From NCBI GenBank assembly GCA_965243635.1, contig OZ251574.1:2232001-2296000 (forward strand): 64,000 nucleotides of DNA, in the 5' to 3' direction. Of this stretch, positions 55,832-64,000 are shown piece after piece. Every line of letters begins with the position of its first letter. The stretch's first letter is position 1. This DNA comes from Rs1 sp000416275. Its GTDB lineage: Bacteria > Pseudomonadota > Gammaproteobacteria > Pseudomonadales > Balneatricaceae. A model generated the notes under the pieces. It searched no databases, had not been told where the DNA came from, and was given only the letters and a program-made list of their open reading frames with translations. Both the position numbers and the translations under genes were made by a program.

Positions 55832-56497
55832 ATGATACACACCTCTATACAAACAAAACGCTTGTTAATAATCGTCGCTAGCTTTCATATAGCTATCATC
55901 GCTATCAGCAACTATTTAGTACAATTACCCTTCGAACTGGTCGGCTTCCATACCACCTGGGGAGCGTTCAGCTTTCCCTTTATCTTTCTCGCTACGGATT
56001 TAACAGTGCGCTTATTTGGCGCTAAAATGGCGAGGAAAATAGTGTTTAGTGTGATGTTGCCCGCATTACTTATCTCTTATATTGTTTCAGTTGTTTTAGT
56101 GAAAGGAGAATATGTTGGCTTCGCTGGCTTTAATGAGCTGAATACTTTCGTCGCACGTATTGCGCTGGCTAGTTTCGTCGCTTATTTTGTTGGTCAACTT
56201 TTAGATATTAGGGTCTTTACAAAATTACGAGAGGCCAAACAGTGGTGGATTGCGCCTGCTGCCTCGACAGTAGTCGGAAATTTGATAGACACTATGCTGT
56301 TTTTCTCAATTGCTTTTTTTGCAAGTATAGATCCTTTTATGGCCGAACATTGGCTGGAGATTGCCTGGGTTGATTACGGTTTTAAATTGGTCATTAGTCT
56401 CGCTTTGTTTCTACCCGTCTACGGCTTGTTATTAAAGTACTTAGAGCGAAAACTAACCTTACTCACTAGAGAGCAGCCGGTCGTTATCCATCATTAA
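55832..56497 (+). CDS. yhhQ: Queuosine-precursor transporter, YhhQ/VUT family
   Basis: 221 residues, the same length as E. coli YhhQ. It is an inner-membrane protein of about six helices that imports preQ0/preQ1 for queuosine in tRNA. Highly conserved segments are SNYLVQLPFELVGFHTTWGA, FSFPFIFLATDLTVRLFGAK, VARIALASFVAYFVGQLLD and FMAEHWLEIAWVDYGFK. A preQ1-I riboswitch directly precedes it, supporting the substrate. It is followed by fxsA after 140 bp on the same strand, probably under its own promoter. Confidence 0.95.
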   Translation: MIHTSIQTKRLLIIVASFHIAIIAISNYLVQLPFELVGFHTTWGAFSFPFIFLATDLTVRLFGAKMARKIVFSVMLPALLISYIVSVVLVKGEYVGFAGFNELNTFVARIALASFVAYFVGQLLDIRVFTKLREAKQWWIAPAASTVVGNLIDTMLFFSIAFFASIDPFMAEHWLEIAWVDYGFKLVISLALFLPVYGLLLKYLERKLTLLTREQPVVIHH

Positions 56498-56637
56498 ATT
56501 CTACTGATTTGATTTGAGAGTAGTCATTGATCGATATTAATGATGACGCTAATCTGATTAATAAAATCAACAGATGATCCTCTGCAGTATTTCAGATACA
56601 CTTAACCGAATTTGTTTTGTGTATCTGAGATTTTAAA

Positions 56638-57192
56638 ATGCCTATCGTTTTTATTATTTTTATTTTGATTCCCATTGTTGAGATTACCTTGCTGATTCAT
56701 GTCGGTCAGCTTATAGGTACTTGGTACACTATTGGGCTGGTCCTATTGTCCGCTTTTATCGGCGTAAATATGCTTCGTTATCAGGGATTATCAACCTTAG
56801 CGCGCGCGCAACAAAAAATGGCTCACGGCGAAATGCCTCAGCAAGAAATGCTTGAAGGCCTAGTGTTAGCAGTGGGTGGCGCGCTGTTAATTACGCCCGG
56901 TTTTGTGACAGATATCATAGGATTTTGCTGTTTGTTTCCGATCACCAGAATTGGTTTGATCAGCATCGCCAAACAGCGCTTTAAGCATAAAATGGCGAGG
57001 GGGAGCTTTAGTCAAATGCACGGATCATTCCAACAAGACATCGACGACAATCCGTTTTCTGCTGAAACCCCTACGACTAATACCGCGCGTAAAGAGCACC
57101 GCGGGGAAGTGTTTGAAGGTGAGTACACAGAACAACAGAATGGTAGTGAAAACATCTTGCCGGCAGATATTGAACACAAAAAAAATCTTTAG
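56638..57192 (+). CDS. fxsA: FxsA family membrane protein
   Basis: 184 residues. The N-terminal 120 have three to four helices with the FxsA pattern (IPIVEITLLIHVGQLIGTWY, LVLAVGGALLITPGFVTDII), followed by a polar tail rich in Thr, Glu and Asn. In E. coli FxsA overproduction suppresses F exclusion of phage T7; the normal role is unknown. It normally sits just before groES-groEL in gammaproteobacteria. Here it is in the same order but 1.8 kb away because a repeat array has grown between them. Confidence 0.92.
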   Translation: MPIVFIIFILIPIVEITLLIHVGQLIGTWYTIGLVLLSAFIGVNMLRYQGLSTLARAQQKMAHGEMPQQEMLEGLVLAVGGALLITPGFVTDIIGFCCLFPITRIGLISIAKQRFKHKMARGSFSQMHGSFQQDIDDNPFSAETPTTNTARKEHRGEVFEGEYTEQQNGSENILPADIEHKKNL

Positions 57193-57334
57193 CTGTGGTC
57201 GAGGACAAGGCTAAGTAGATCGGTATTGATTGGTAACAAAGAGTACTTCGACCTTTACCCGAAAGCTTCTTAAAAATCCCCTTTCACTCACTCGCTCGCG
57301 TCAATGATTGTAACTATCGTCTTTTATTTTTCCG

Positions 57335-58672
57335 CTGTGCAGCGCAGCGCCTCTGTGACCTCTGTGGTGAAAACGCCCTTAGATCTTGGTTTTTTGTTTT
57401 ACTAGATTTTAGGGTTTTCTCTTTTCAGCGTAGTGTCTGTGTTATCTCGGTGGTTAAAAAACTTTAAAAGATTGGTTTACCACAGAGGTCACAGAGGGCA
57501 CGGAGGAGGAATTTAAAAGATTAAAGCCTAGAGATTGTTGTCTTTCTAAATTTCTTGATTTTAAAGTTTTCTCTGTGCAGCGAAGCGCCTGTGTGATCTC
57601 GGTGGTTAAAAAACATTAAAAGATTGGTTTACCACGGAGGTCACAGAGGGCACGGAGGAGGGATTTAAAAGATTAAAGCCTAGAGATTGCTGTCTTTCTA
57701 AATTTCTTGATTTTAAGGTTTTCTCTGTGCAGCGAAGCGCCTCTGTGACCTCTGTGGTGAAAAGGCCCTTAAGATCTTGGTTTTTGTTTTACTAGGTTTT
57801 AGGCTTTTCTCTGTGCAGCGCAGCGCCTCTGTGCCCTCTGTGGTGAAAAGGCCCTTAAGATCTTGGTTTTTGTTTTACTAGGTTTTAGGCTTTCTCTGTG
57901 CAGCGCAGTGTCTGTGTGATCTCGGTGGTTAAAAAACATCCTGATTGACCATCATACTCCGCTCAACTTGGCGACTATCTAACAAAGTATTTAATTTCAA
58001 CAAGTTAAGAAGTTGTATTATGTTTCTATGATTTAATAATGGTTTAGATTATGGCCAAGTCAGATATTTGTAAATTTTTTTACTTTAGGCCAGTCTGTGA
58101 ATACGCAGTGCTAATCAGCGAGTGTTTTGTTTTTCCTCTGTGCAGCGCAGCGCCTCTGTGCCCTCTGTGGTGAAAAAATCTTTAAAGGATTGGTTTTACC
58201 ACACAGAGCACAGAGAAGAGATTAAAAGCATCTTTTGCTATGGCGGAGACACAGGGCTAATCAGGAAAAACATTAAAAGACTGGTTTACCACAGAGGTCA
58301 CAGAGGGCACGGAGGAGGGATTTAAAAGATTAAAGCCTAGAGATTGTTGTCTTTCTAAATTTCTTTATTTTAAGGTTTTCTCTGTGCAGCGAAGCGCCTC
58401 TGTGACCTCTGTGGTGAAAACGCCCTTAAGATCTTGGTTTTTGTTTTACTAGATTTTAGGGCTTTCTCTTTTCAGCGTAGTGTCTGTGTTATCTCGGTGG
58501 TTAAAAAACTTTAAAAGATTGGTTTACCACAGAGATCACAGAGGGCACGGAGGAGGGATTTAAAAGATTCAGGGCTAGAGATTGCTGTCTTTCTTGATTT
58601 CTTGATTTTAATGTTTTCTTTGTGCAGCGCAGTGTCTGTGTGATCTCTGTGGTGAAAAAGGCCTTTAAAAGA
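57335..58672. repeat. Array of CTCTGTG-type hairpin modules between fxsA and groES
   Basis: About 1.3 kb of imperfect repeats. Modules reading TCTCTGTGCAGCGCAGCGCC then TCTGTGACCTCTGTGGTGA alternate with inverted ones reading TTTACCACAGAGGTCACAGA. They are spaced by recurring linkers such as TTTTGTTTTACTAGGTTTTA and AAAGCCTAGAGATTG. The modules resemble the inner hairpin of element B. Opposed modules can pair into long hairpins. No unit has CRISPR-like constant repeat and spacer lengths. Small open frames inside (58122-58325, 58501-58710) are not credible genes. Confidence 0.85.
57950..58265 (+). repeat. Element B inside the array, target duplication AAAAACAT
   Basis: 316-bp complete B, CCTGATTGACCATCATACTC to GGGCTAATCAGG. 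AAAAACAT is at 57942-57949 and 58266-58273. Removing it and one duplication restores a normal array linker. Confidence 0.93.
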
Positions 58673-58860
58673 CTTAAATGAAAACCATCGAGTGACGAGT
58701 TGTCGATCAAGAGATCAGAAACCTGAACTTAATCGCAGACAGCTAGAAAATACATGTCTTAAAGGATAGGGGTGTAAAACAGCCTTCGCCATTTGTAACT
58801 GGGCAAAAAACCCCCTTAATACTAATACTTGAGTAATTTCTAAATAAATTCGGCGAAAGG

Positions 58861-58890
58861 ATTGAAATAGGATTGGCCAGACCCCAACTA
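58861..58890 (+). promoter_or_regulatory. Sigma-32 (heat-shock) promoter of groESL
   Basis: ATTGAAA (-35), 14 bp, CCCCAACTA (-10), against the consensus CTTGAAA and CCCCAT-T. The leader then contains CCCTC-ACGTAA-GAGGG with outer AACC/GGTT, a hairpin at 58897-58928. No CIRCE element is seen. Confidence 0.75.
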
Positions 58891-58992
58891 GTATTCAACC
58901 AGTAAATACCCTCACGTAAGAGGGGGTTAACACTTAAATAAATCTCAAAACAATTATATATTTTTGTGATTAAACCTTAGGAGAATTTATCA

Positions 58993-59286
58993 ATGAATAT
59001 TCGTCCACTTCACGATCGTGTAGTTATTCGCCGTAGTGAAGAAGAAAAAACAACTGCCAGCGGTATCCTTCTTCCAGGCTCAGCAGCAGAAAAGCCGAAT
59101 CAAGGTGAAGTTATTGCCATAGGTTCTGGACGTGTTCTAGACAATGGTAACGTTCAGGCAATGAGCCTAAAAGTTGGTGATAAAGTATTATTTGGTCAGT
59201 ACTCAGGATCTAACGCAGTTAAAGTTGACGGCGAAGAGTTACTTATTATGAATGAAAGCGAAATTTTCGGTGTTCTAGAAAGTTAA
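58993..59286 (+). CDS. groES: Co-chaperonin GroES
   Basis: 97-residue subunit of the heptameric lid that caps GroEL. Canonical features: MNIRPLHDRVVIRRSEEEK, the mobile-loop segment KTTASGILLPGSAAEKPNQG, GEVIAIGSGRVLDNG, VGDKVLFGQYSG and the terminal ILGVLE-like FGVLES. AGGAG precedes the ATG. It forms an operon with groL 90 bp downstream under the sigma-32-type promoter. Confidence 0.98.
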   Translation: MNIRPLHDRVVIRRSEEEKTTASGILLPGSAAEKPNQGEVIAIGSGRVLDNGNVQAMSLKVGDKVLFGQYSGSNAVKVDGEELLIMNESEIFGVLES

Positions 59287-59376
59287 TCGCGTTTTTATCT
59301 TCATATTCAGAATTTTATATATTCATGCTGGTGAATACCACCATGAAAGATAAACATAATTTAAGGAATTAGAGCA

Positions 59377-61023
59377 ATGGCTAAAGAAGTATTATTTGGG
59401 AATGACGCACGTGTACGTATGCTTAACGGCGTCAATGTCCTAGCGAACGCAGTGAAGGCAACTTTAGGACCTAAAGGTCGTAACGTTATTTTAGATAAGT
59501 CTTTCGGCGCACCGACTATCACTAAAGATGGTGTATCTGTTGCTAAAGAAATCGAACTAGAAGACAAGTTCGAAAACATGGGCGCACAGATGGTTAAAGA
59601 AGTTGCATCTCAAGCTAACGATGTAGCGGGCGACGGAACAACTACAGCGACTGTATTGGCGCAAGCGATCATCAGTGAAGGCCTTAAAGCCGTTGCTGCA
59701 GGTATGAACCCAATGGATCTTAAGCGTGGCATAGACAAAGCTGCTGCTGCGGTTGTTGAGCAAATAGCTGCGCAGGCAGTACCTTGTACTGATGCTAATG
59801 CCATTGCACAGGTAGGAACTATCTCTGCAAACTCTGATAGGCAAGTGGGTGACATTATCGCTGAAGCTATGGCTAAAGTAGGTAAAGAAGGTGTTATCAC
59901 TGTTGAAGAAGGTACTGGTCTAGAAAACGAATTGACTGTTGTTGAAGGTATGCAGTTTGACCGTGGTTACTTGTCTCCTTACTTCATCAACAACCAAGAG
60001 ACCATGTCTGTTGAACTAGATGCGCCGTTCATTCTTTTAGTGGATAAGAAAATTTCTAACATCCGCGATCTTCTTCCAACATTAGAAGCCGTTGCTAAAG
60101 CGTCTCGTCCACTGTTGATCATCGCTGAAGACATTGAAGGTGATGCACTTGCTACACTAGTCGTTAACAACATGCGCGGGATTGTTAAAGTCTCTGCAGT
60201 AAAAGCGCCTGGTTTTGGTGATCGTCGCAAAGCGATGCTTGAAGACATCGCTACTTTAACGGGTGGTACTGTCGTTTCTGAAGAAATTGGCCTGTCACTT
60301 GAAGAAGTCACTTTAGAGCAGCTAGGATCAGCTAAGCGTATTTCTATCAGTAAAGAAAATACTACTATCGTTGATGGTGTTGGTGATGTTACAGCGATTG
60401 AAGCGCGTGTTAACCAAGTGCGTGCACAAATTGAAGATACTTCTTCAGACTACGATCGTGAGAAGTTGCAAGAGCGTGTTGCTAAACTAGCGGGCGGCGT
60501 TGCTGTCATTAAAGTTGGCGCTGCAACTGAAGTTGAAATGAAAGAGAAGAAAGCGCGTGTTGAAGATGCATTACATGCAACTCGTGCAGCTGTTGAAGAA
60601 GGCGTCGTTGCCGGCGGTGGTGTAGCACTAGTAAGAGCACTGCAAAAAGTAACCGGTCTTGAAGGTGAAAATGCCGATCAGACAGTCGGTGTTGAGCTTG
60701 CGCTTAAAGCATTCGAAGCTCCACTGCGTCAAATCGCTGAAAACTCAGGTGATGAAGGTTCAGTCGTTGTTTCTAAAGTACGTGAAGGTACGGGTTCTTT
60801 CGGTTATAACGCTGCTATCGGTGAATACGGCGACATGATCGAAATGGGCATCTTAGATCCTGCTAAAGTAACACGTGCTGCGCTACAAGCTGCAGCTTCT
60901 GTTGCCGGTCTAATGATCACCACTGAAGTGATGATTGCCGATAAGCCAAGTGAAGGCAGCGCACCTGCTATGCCTGATATGGGCGGCATGGGCGGAATGG
61001 GTGGTATGGGCGGAATGATGTAA
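59377..61023 (+). CDS. groL: Chaperonin GroEL
   Basis: 548-residue ATP-dependent chaperonin. Signatures: KATLGPKGRNVILDKSFGAP, the ATPase stretch AGDGTTTATVLAQAI, the conserved AAVEEGVVAGGGVALV and a GGM-repeat tail ending MGGMGGMM. Length and sequence are typical of the main housekeeping GroEL. Codon use and base composition match a highly expressed gene. A strong terminator follows. Confidence 0.99.
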   Translation: MAKEVLFGNDARVRMLNGVNVLANAVKATLGPKGRNVILDKSFGAPTITKDGVSVAKEIELEDKFENMGAQMVKEVASQANDVAGDGTTTATVLAQAIISEGLKAVAAGMNPMDLKRGIDKAAAAVVEQIAAQAVPCTDANAIAQVGTISANSDRQVGDIIAEAMAKVGKEGVITVEEGTGLENELTVVEGMQFDRGYLSPYFINNQETMSVELDAPFILLVDKKISNIRDLLPTLEAVAKASRPLLIIAEDIEGDALATLVVNNMRGIVKVSAVKAPGFGDRRKAMLEDIATLTGGTVVSEEIGLSLEEVTLEQLGSAKRISISKENTTIVDGVGDVTAIEARVNQVRAQIEDTSSDYDREKLQERVAKLAGGVAVIKVGAATEVEMKEKKARVEDALHATRAAVEEGVVAGGGVALVRALQKVTGLEGENADQTVGVELALKAFEAPLRQIAENSGDEGSVVVSKVREGTGSFGYNAAIGEYGDMIEMGILDPAKVTRAALQAAASVAGLMITTEVMIADKPSEGSAPAMPDMGGMGGMGGMGGMM

Positions 61024-61046
61024 ATCATTTTTACCTAGCACTTAAT

Positions 61047-61072
61047 AAAAAGCCGCTCTCGAGCGGCTTTTT
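61047..61072 (+). terminator. Rho-independent terminator of groESL
   Basis: AAAAGCCGCTC-TC-GAGCGGCTTTTTT: 8-bp GC-rich stem with a T-run, 24 bp after groL. The next 230 bp (to 61303) show no feature. Confidence 0.93.
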
Positions 61073-61303
61073 TGTGTTTGTTTTTTAGCTAACTGCAGAT
61101 CACAGCAGAATTTTTCGAGGGGGATTATCTTAGATAAAAGTTTAATCCCAGCGAGCCTTACAGCCCTTAATTTACGACAGGGCGCCATTCACATACCTGT
61201 AACTGTTGCCTTAATCATCAATTGCTCTGTATGTCAGCGGCGAGTGTCGCTTGTTTAGAGGCTCATTAGGGGTGAGGCAACAGCTAGAGCAATGGCCGCG
61301 CAA

Positions 61304-62128
61304 CTACCTCTTGCGATAAGCATCCAATGAGATCACGTTACTGGCAGTGCCTGTGTATTCTGCAGCATGAGTATCGGGCTCTATTGCGGCTTCTTGAACA
61401 CTAGCACTGTGCAATGGTAACAGATCACTTGCCGTCATTAATTCTGAGTGTCTTGCGTGTAATTTGCCGCGCATTTGATCGCGTGCGATCGCTATACATC
61501 GATCTGCCTGAGCGTGGTTGTATCCACCATAGTGCTTTAACCAGTGGTGCATAAATTCATGCTGGGGATAAAAATAGTCTTTTTCAGCGCGGCGTTTTCT
61601 GAGCAGTTGATTGACAAAAACATCCTGATCAATCAACTCTACTTCAGTGGGGACGTATCCAATATCATCAACCCAGTTGCGAAAATGCCAAGCTACATCA
61701 TTGATGTGGGTCTGTACACTTCGGTCACCGCGCAGATAAAAGGCGCAGCTATCATGCAGATTTCGGTAGCGTTCAAGGCTGCTGTCGATGTGCTGCGGGT
61801 CGGCATCAACGGCGCTCAGCATTGCTGTTATGTGTACGATAAGATGCAGTTCAAGGTTGTTTAGGAATGTGCCGTCATCGCCTTTGCTAATCGCCGATAA
61901 AGTGATGCTAAAACGGCTTGCAAAATCCATTGCAATCAGCACCTTTTTACCTTTTACATTTATGCAGTGTACCAGCCAGTGCCATTGTCGCGGGCCATCT
62001 GCTGGCGTCTCGGCTATCGATTCTGCAATCGTCTGTTGAGGTGCGGGTTGTAGAGGGGATATTTTTTTAGCATTTATTTGGCGGCTAAAAAAATCAGCTG
62101 CGGCTTTCGTGCAATTAAGTATTAGCAT
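61304..62128 (-). CDS. DUF6933-like hypothetical protein
   Basis: 274 residues. The first 140 resemble the DUF6933 pattern: MLILNCTKAAADFFSR, then WHWLVHCINVKGKKVLIAMD and FLNNLELHLIVHI. The middle has WHFRNWVDDIGYVPT and a His-rich HEFMHHWLKHYGGY segment; the tail ends SNVISLDAYRKR. No catalytic motif is certain. ATG 62128 has AGGA 6 nt upstream, while the 25 codons before it look unlike coding sequence. It is monocistronic. The function is unknown; DUF6933 proteins have been noted near mobile or plant-associated regions, but nothing here confirms a role. Confidence 0.7.
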   Translation of the reverse strand: MLILNCTKAAADFFSRQINAKKISPLQPAPQQTIAESIAETPADGPRQWHWLVHCINVKGKKVLIAMDFASRFSITLSAISKGDDGTFLNNLELHLIVHITAMLSAVDADPQHIDSSLERYRNLHDSCAFYLRGDRSVQTHINDVAWHFRNWVDDIGYVPTEVELIDQDVFVNQLLRKRRAEKDYFYPQHEFMHHWLKHYGGYNHAQADRCIAIARDQMRGKLHARHSELMTASDLLPLHSASVQEAAIEPDTHAAEYTGTASNVISLDAYRKR

Positions 62129-62213
62129 GGCTGGTCCTAATTCGGTGTTAGCTACTGTCGCGCTAGTGAACAAGCAGCTTATCTTCGGTTGGCTGTAAGT
62201 CAATAAACTTAGG

Positions 62214-62262
62214 CCTTAATCCATGGTTTAACAGTGGGTATGAGAGTCAAGTATTGATTTTA
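62214..62262 (-). repeat. Element A terminal remnant
   Basis: CCTTAATCCATGGTTTAAC followed by AGAGTCAAGTATTG resembles the end of A. The rest is missing. Confidence 0.45.
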
Positions 62263-62273
62263 TCTAAAAGTTT

Positions 62274-62608
62274 CCTGATTAGCCTGCTTCTCCGCCATAG
62301 CAAAAGATGCTTTCTCTCTTCTCTCATTTCTCTTCTCTGTGACCTCTGTGATACAACCAATCATTTAAATATTTTTTCACCACAGAGGACACAGAGGCGC
62401 TGCGCAGCACAGAGGAAAAACCAAACACTAGCTATTAGCGCTGCGTCTTCACAGACTGGCCTAAAGTAAAAAAATTTACCAATAAAAGACTTGGCCATGC
62501 TCTAAACCATTATTAGATGATAAAAACATATATAACTTCACTTAACTTTTTGGAATTAATCACTTTGTTAGATGGTTGCCAAGTTGAGCGGAGTATGAAA
62601 TCAATCGG
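62274..62608 (-). repeat. Element B, complete, reverse orientation
   Basis: 335 bp, CCTGATTAGCCTGCTTCTCC to GTATGAAATCAATCGG. Flanking AAAAGTTT and AAAATTTT are a near-match, which may be a decayed duplication. It is uninterrupted at the site where IS66 copies entered other B elements. Confidence 0.85.
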
Positions 62609-62739
62609 GAAAATTTTTAAAATTTTAGCTGTATCTGGGAGTCTCTGAGCAGTCAGACACTGCTCACAGGGTTGGTAACCAAGCGTGATTTTCTTGGTTA
62701 GATAACTTGGCATACGCTGTGTGCTGTTCAAGTGCCTTA

Positions 62740-63651
62740 TTACTCTTCCTTAAACATCGCTTTAATCTCTGCAATTACGGCAATTGCTACCGGCGTAGGT
62801 GATAATTGATGTGACTGAGCGAGTACTAATTTTTGCTTGGGAAGAGCTTCTGAAATTGGCCGGCAAACCAGTCCCGATCCATCGTAGCTTATATCAGAGT
62901 CAGGGCGGGTGATTAGCAGCGATACCCCTAAATTATTGGCTACCATCCCGCGTAACATTTCTAGTGAGTTGGTTTTATATTCAATTTTCGGCTCTAGTTT
63001 GTAGTGCCAAAATGGTGACATCAGAAATTCAGAACTGGAAGGTAAATCGATCTGGATAAAGTCCTCTTCAGCCAGCTCTTTGATTGAAACTGTGGTTTTT
63101 TGTGCAAGCGGATGATCTTGGGGCAGTACCGCATAGAACTCACATTCCTTGAGCTGATGCACTTTCGGGCGATCGCCTAAACTCAGATCATAGGTGAGAG
63201 CGAGTTCAACCTGTCCTGAATTTAGCATCCGATTCATTGAAGTAAGATCTACTCCCTCTTGTAATTGGACCTCTACTTTGGGCAACTTATCCTTAAGGCG
63301 ACGAATTAGCCGAGGTATATATAACGGTCCCAACGTCGCGAAATAGCCAATAGTGATTGGCCCGCGCAGCTGCGGGGCTGCATTTTGTTGCTCGCTGAAC
63401 ATTTCAGCTTGAGATAACAGCGTGCGCGCTTCTTCAAGCTTGCTCCTACCAAAGGGTGTTATAGCAAGTCCTTTGGGTGGATTGCGAATGAAAAGCTCGC
63501 CACCCAGCTGTTCTTCTAAGTTACGTACAGTGAGTGAAATTGTAGGTTGAGATAGGTGGAGGGCACGGGCAGCGGCTGAAGTTCCACCGCATTCGGTGAC
63601 TGCGATGAACACTTTAATTTGATGCAGAGTTATCACAATTAGTTTTTCCAA
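62740..63651 (-). CDS. LysR-family transcriptional regulator
   Basis: 303 residues. The N-terminal winged helix-turn-helix (HQIKVFIAVTECGGTSAAAR, LHLSQPTISLTVRNLEEQLG) is followed by an effector domain starting at about residue 93 (GPITIGYFATLGPLYIPRLI) and ending TPVAIAVIAEIKAMF. It is divergent from a class III CoA-transferase gene with 91 bp between, so that gene (and any operon beyond the window) is the likely target. The ligand cannot be told; an organic acid or its CoA ester is plausible. Confidence 0.92.
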   Translation of the reverse strand: MEKLIVITLHQIKVFIAVTECGGTSAAARALHLSQPTISLTVRNLEEQLGGELFIRNPPKGLAITPFGRSKLEEARTLLSQAEMFSEQQNAAPQLRGPITIGYFATLGPLYIPRLIRRLKDKLPKVEVQLQEGVDLTSMNRMLNSGQVELALTYDLSLGDRPKVHQLKECEFYAVLPQDHPLAQKTTVSIKELAEEDFIQIDLPSSSEFLMSPFWHYKLEPKIEYKTNSLEMLRGMVANNLGVSLLITRPDSDISYDGSGLVCRPISEALPKQKLVLAQSHQLSPTPVAIAVIAEIKAMFKEE

Positions 63652-63674
63652 TAGTAATTATTATCAACTACTAT
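63651..63674. promoter_or_regulatory. Candidate LysR operator ATAGTA-N12-TACTAT
   Basis: Perfect 6-bp inverted repeat with a 12-bp spacer at the start of the LysR gene, in the divergent promoter region. It fits the T-N11-A type of site. Inferred from symmetry and position only. Confidence 0.5.
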
Positions 63675-63742
63675 TTTACACAATAGATAGGGGCAGGCAA
63701 ACTAACTATCCAAGATTAAAAATAAAAAGAGAGCCTCAGCCA

Positions 63743-64000
63743 ATGACGCAGCATAAAAAGCACTTACCCCTAAAAGGAATCAAAATAATCGATCTGACGC
63801 GGGTGTTGTCAGGCCCTTTTTGTACCGCTCTGCTCGCCGATCTAGGCGCAGAGGTTATCAAGATCGAATCACCTAGTGGTGATGAATACCGCCACGTAGG
63901 TCCGTTTCAAAACGGAGAGAGCGCGTTATTCACCCTTATCAACCGCAATAAAAAGGGCGTGGTCGCAGACCTGAAAAATGAGTTAGACCTCGCTCGAGTG
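63743..64000 (+). CDS. CaiB/BaiF (class III) CoA-transferase, 3' end outside window
   Basis: First 86 codons of a formyl-CoA-transferase-type enzyme, which moves CoA between carboxylic acids. KGIKIIDLTRVLSGPFCTAL, LADLGAEVIKIESPSGD and NRNKKGVVADLKN are the standard opening of the family; the catalytic Asp lies further downstream, beyond the edge. ATG 63743 follows AGAGAGCC. It is divergent from the LysR gene, probably its regulator. Confidence 0.9.
   Translation, partial: MTQHKKHLPLKGIKIIDLTRVLSGPFCTALLADLGAEVIKIESPSGDEYRHVGPFQNGESALFTLINRNKKGVVADLKNELDLARV

Noticed and set aside
57335..58672. CRISPR array in the repeat region before groES
   Set aside because: Repeat and spacer lengths vary, linkers are themselves repeated, units occur in both orientations and no cas gene is present.
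59557..60311. Long minus-strand frames inside groL
   Set aside because: Shadows of a highly biased, certain coding sequence on the plus strand.
1..64000. tRNA, rRNA, prophage or toxin-antitoxin modules
   Set aside because: I looked for tRNA-like cloverleafs, rRNA segments, phage structural genes and paired small toxin-antitoxin genes and found none that I can support.

Overview
The window reads as a chromosomal segment of a moderately AT-rich gammaproteobacterium, probably an aquatic heterotroph. The evidence is the order fxsA - groES - groL, a YhhQ-type queuosine-precursor transporter, a homodimeric-type pyruvate dehydrogenase E1, VF530- and YehS-type proteins and an ETF-ubiquinone oxidoreductase. 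No rRNA, tRNA, plasmid or phage module was seen. I do not name a species.

Layout. 0-8 kb: end of an EamA exporter, a parvulin (ppiC), a GntR/FCD regulator divergent from a stand-alone aceE, a Dyp-type peroxidase and a pentapeptide-repeat protein. 8.7-15.1 kb: a cyanophycin (Asp/Arg storage polymer) module with cyanophycinase divergent from cyanophycin synthetase plus a second Mur-ligase-only paralogue. 15.6-19.3 kb: housekeeping-type genes (TRIC channel, VF530 protein, DEAD-box helicase, DUF1456). 19.6-29.9 kb: a mobile-DNA zone with three IS66-type insertion sequences, a broken tyrosine recombinase, an EEP nuclease and a flippase. 30.4-37.2 kb: a MOSC/FNR/ferredoxin fusion and a GABA catabolism block (LysR regulator, gabD, gabT). 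38-43.2 kb: cold-shock protein, an overlapping DUF2868 - DUF3482 GTPase - FosA-like operon, and ETF-QO. 43.8-51.4 kb: a small membrane-anchored protein, a Qnr/McbG-like pentapeptide protein, a 1393-residue membrane protein and a PRPP-synthetase-like protein. 52-54 kb: a fourth IS66 copy. 54.4-64 kb: an HDAC-family enzyme, a preQ1 riboswitch and yhhQ, fxsA, a repeat array, groESL, a DUF6933-like protein, and a LysR gene divergent from a CoA-transferase gene that runs off the end.

The most distinctive feature is the non-coding layer. Three families of short non-autonomous elements (called A, B and C here) fill most intergenic gaps. A is about 160 bp (209 bp long form), begins CCTGAATC and makes 5-bp target duplications. 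B is about 320 bp, begins CCTGATT and makes 8-bp duplications. C is about 200 bp, begins GAGACCTCTGCATAAC and makes 5-bp duplications; it also exists as minimal copies of about 47 bp. Exact duplications flank several copies, so these are real transposition products. Three of the four IS66 copies sit at essentially the same position inside a B element, two with verifiable 8-bp duplications. Elements lie very close to gene starts and ends. One pair has twice replaced the stop codon of a LysR gene. Another insertion landed on the ribosome binding site of ppiC and duplicated it. An array of B-like 'CTCTGTG' hairpin modules, itself interrupted by a full B element, separates fxsA from groESL.
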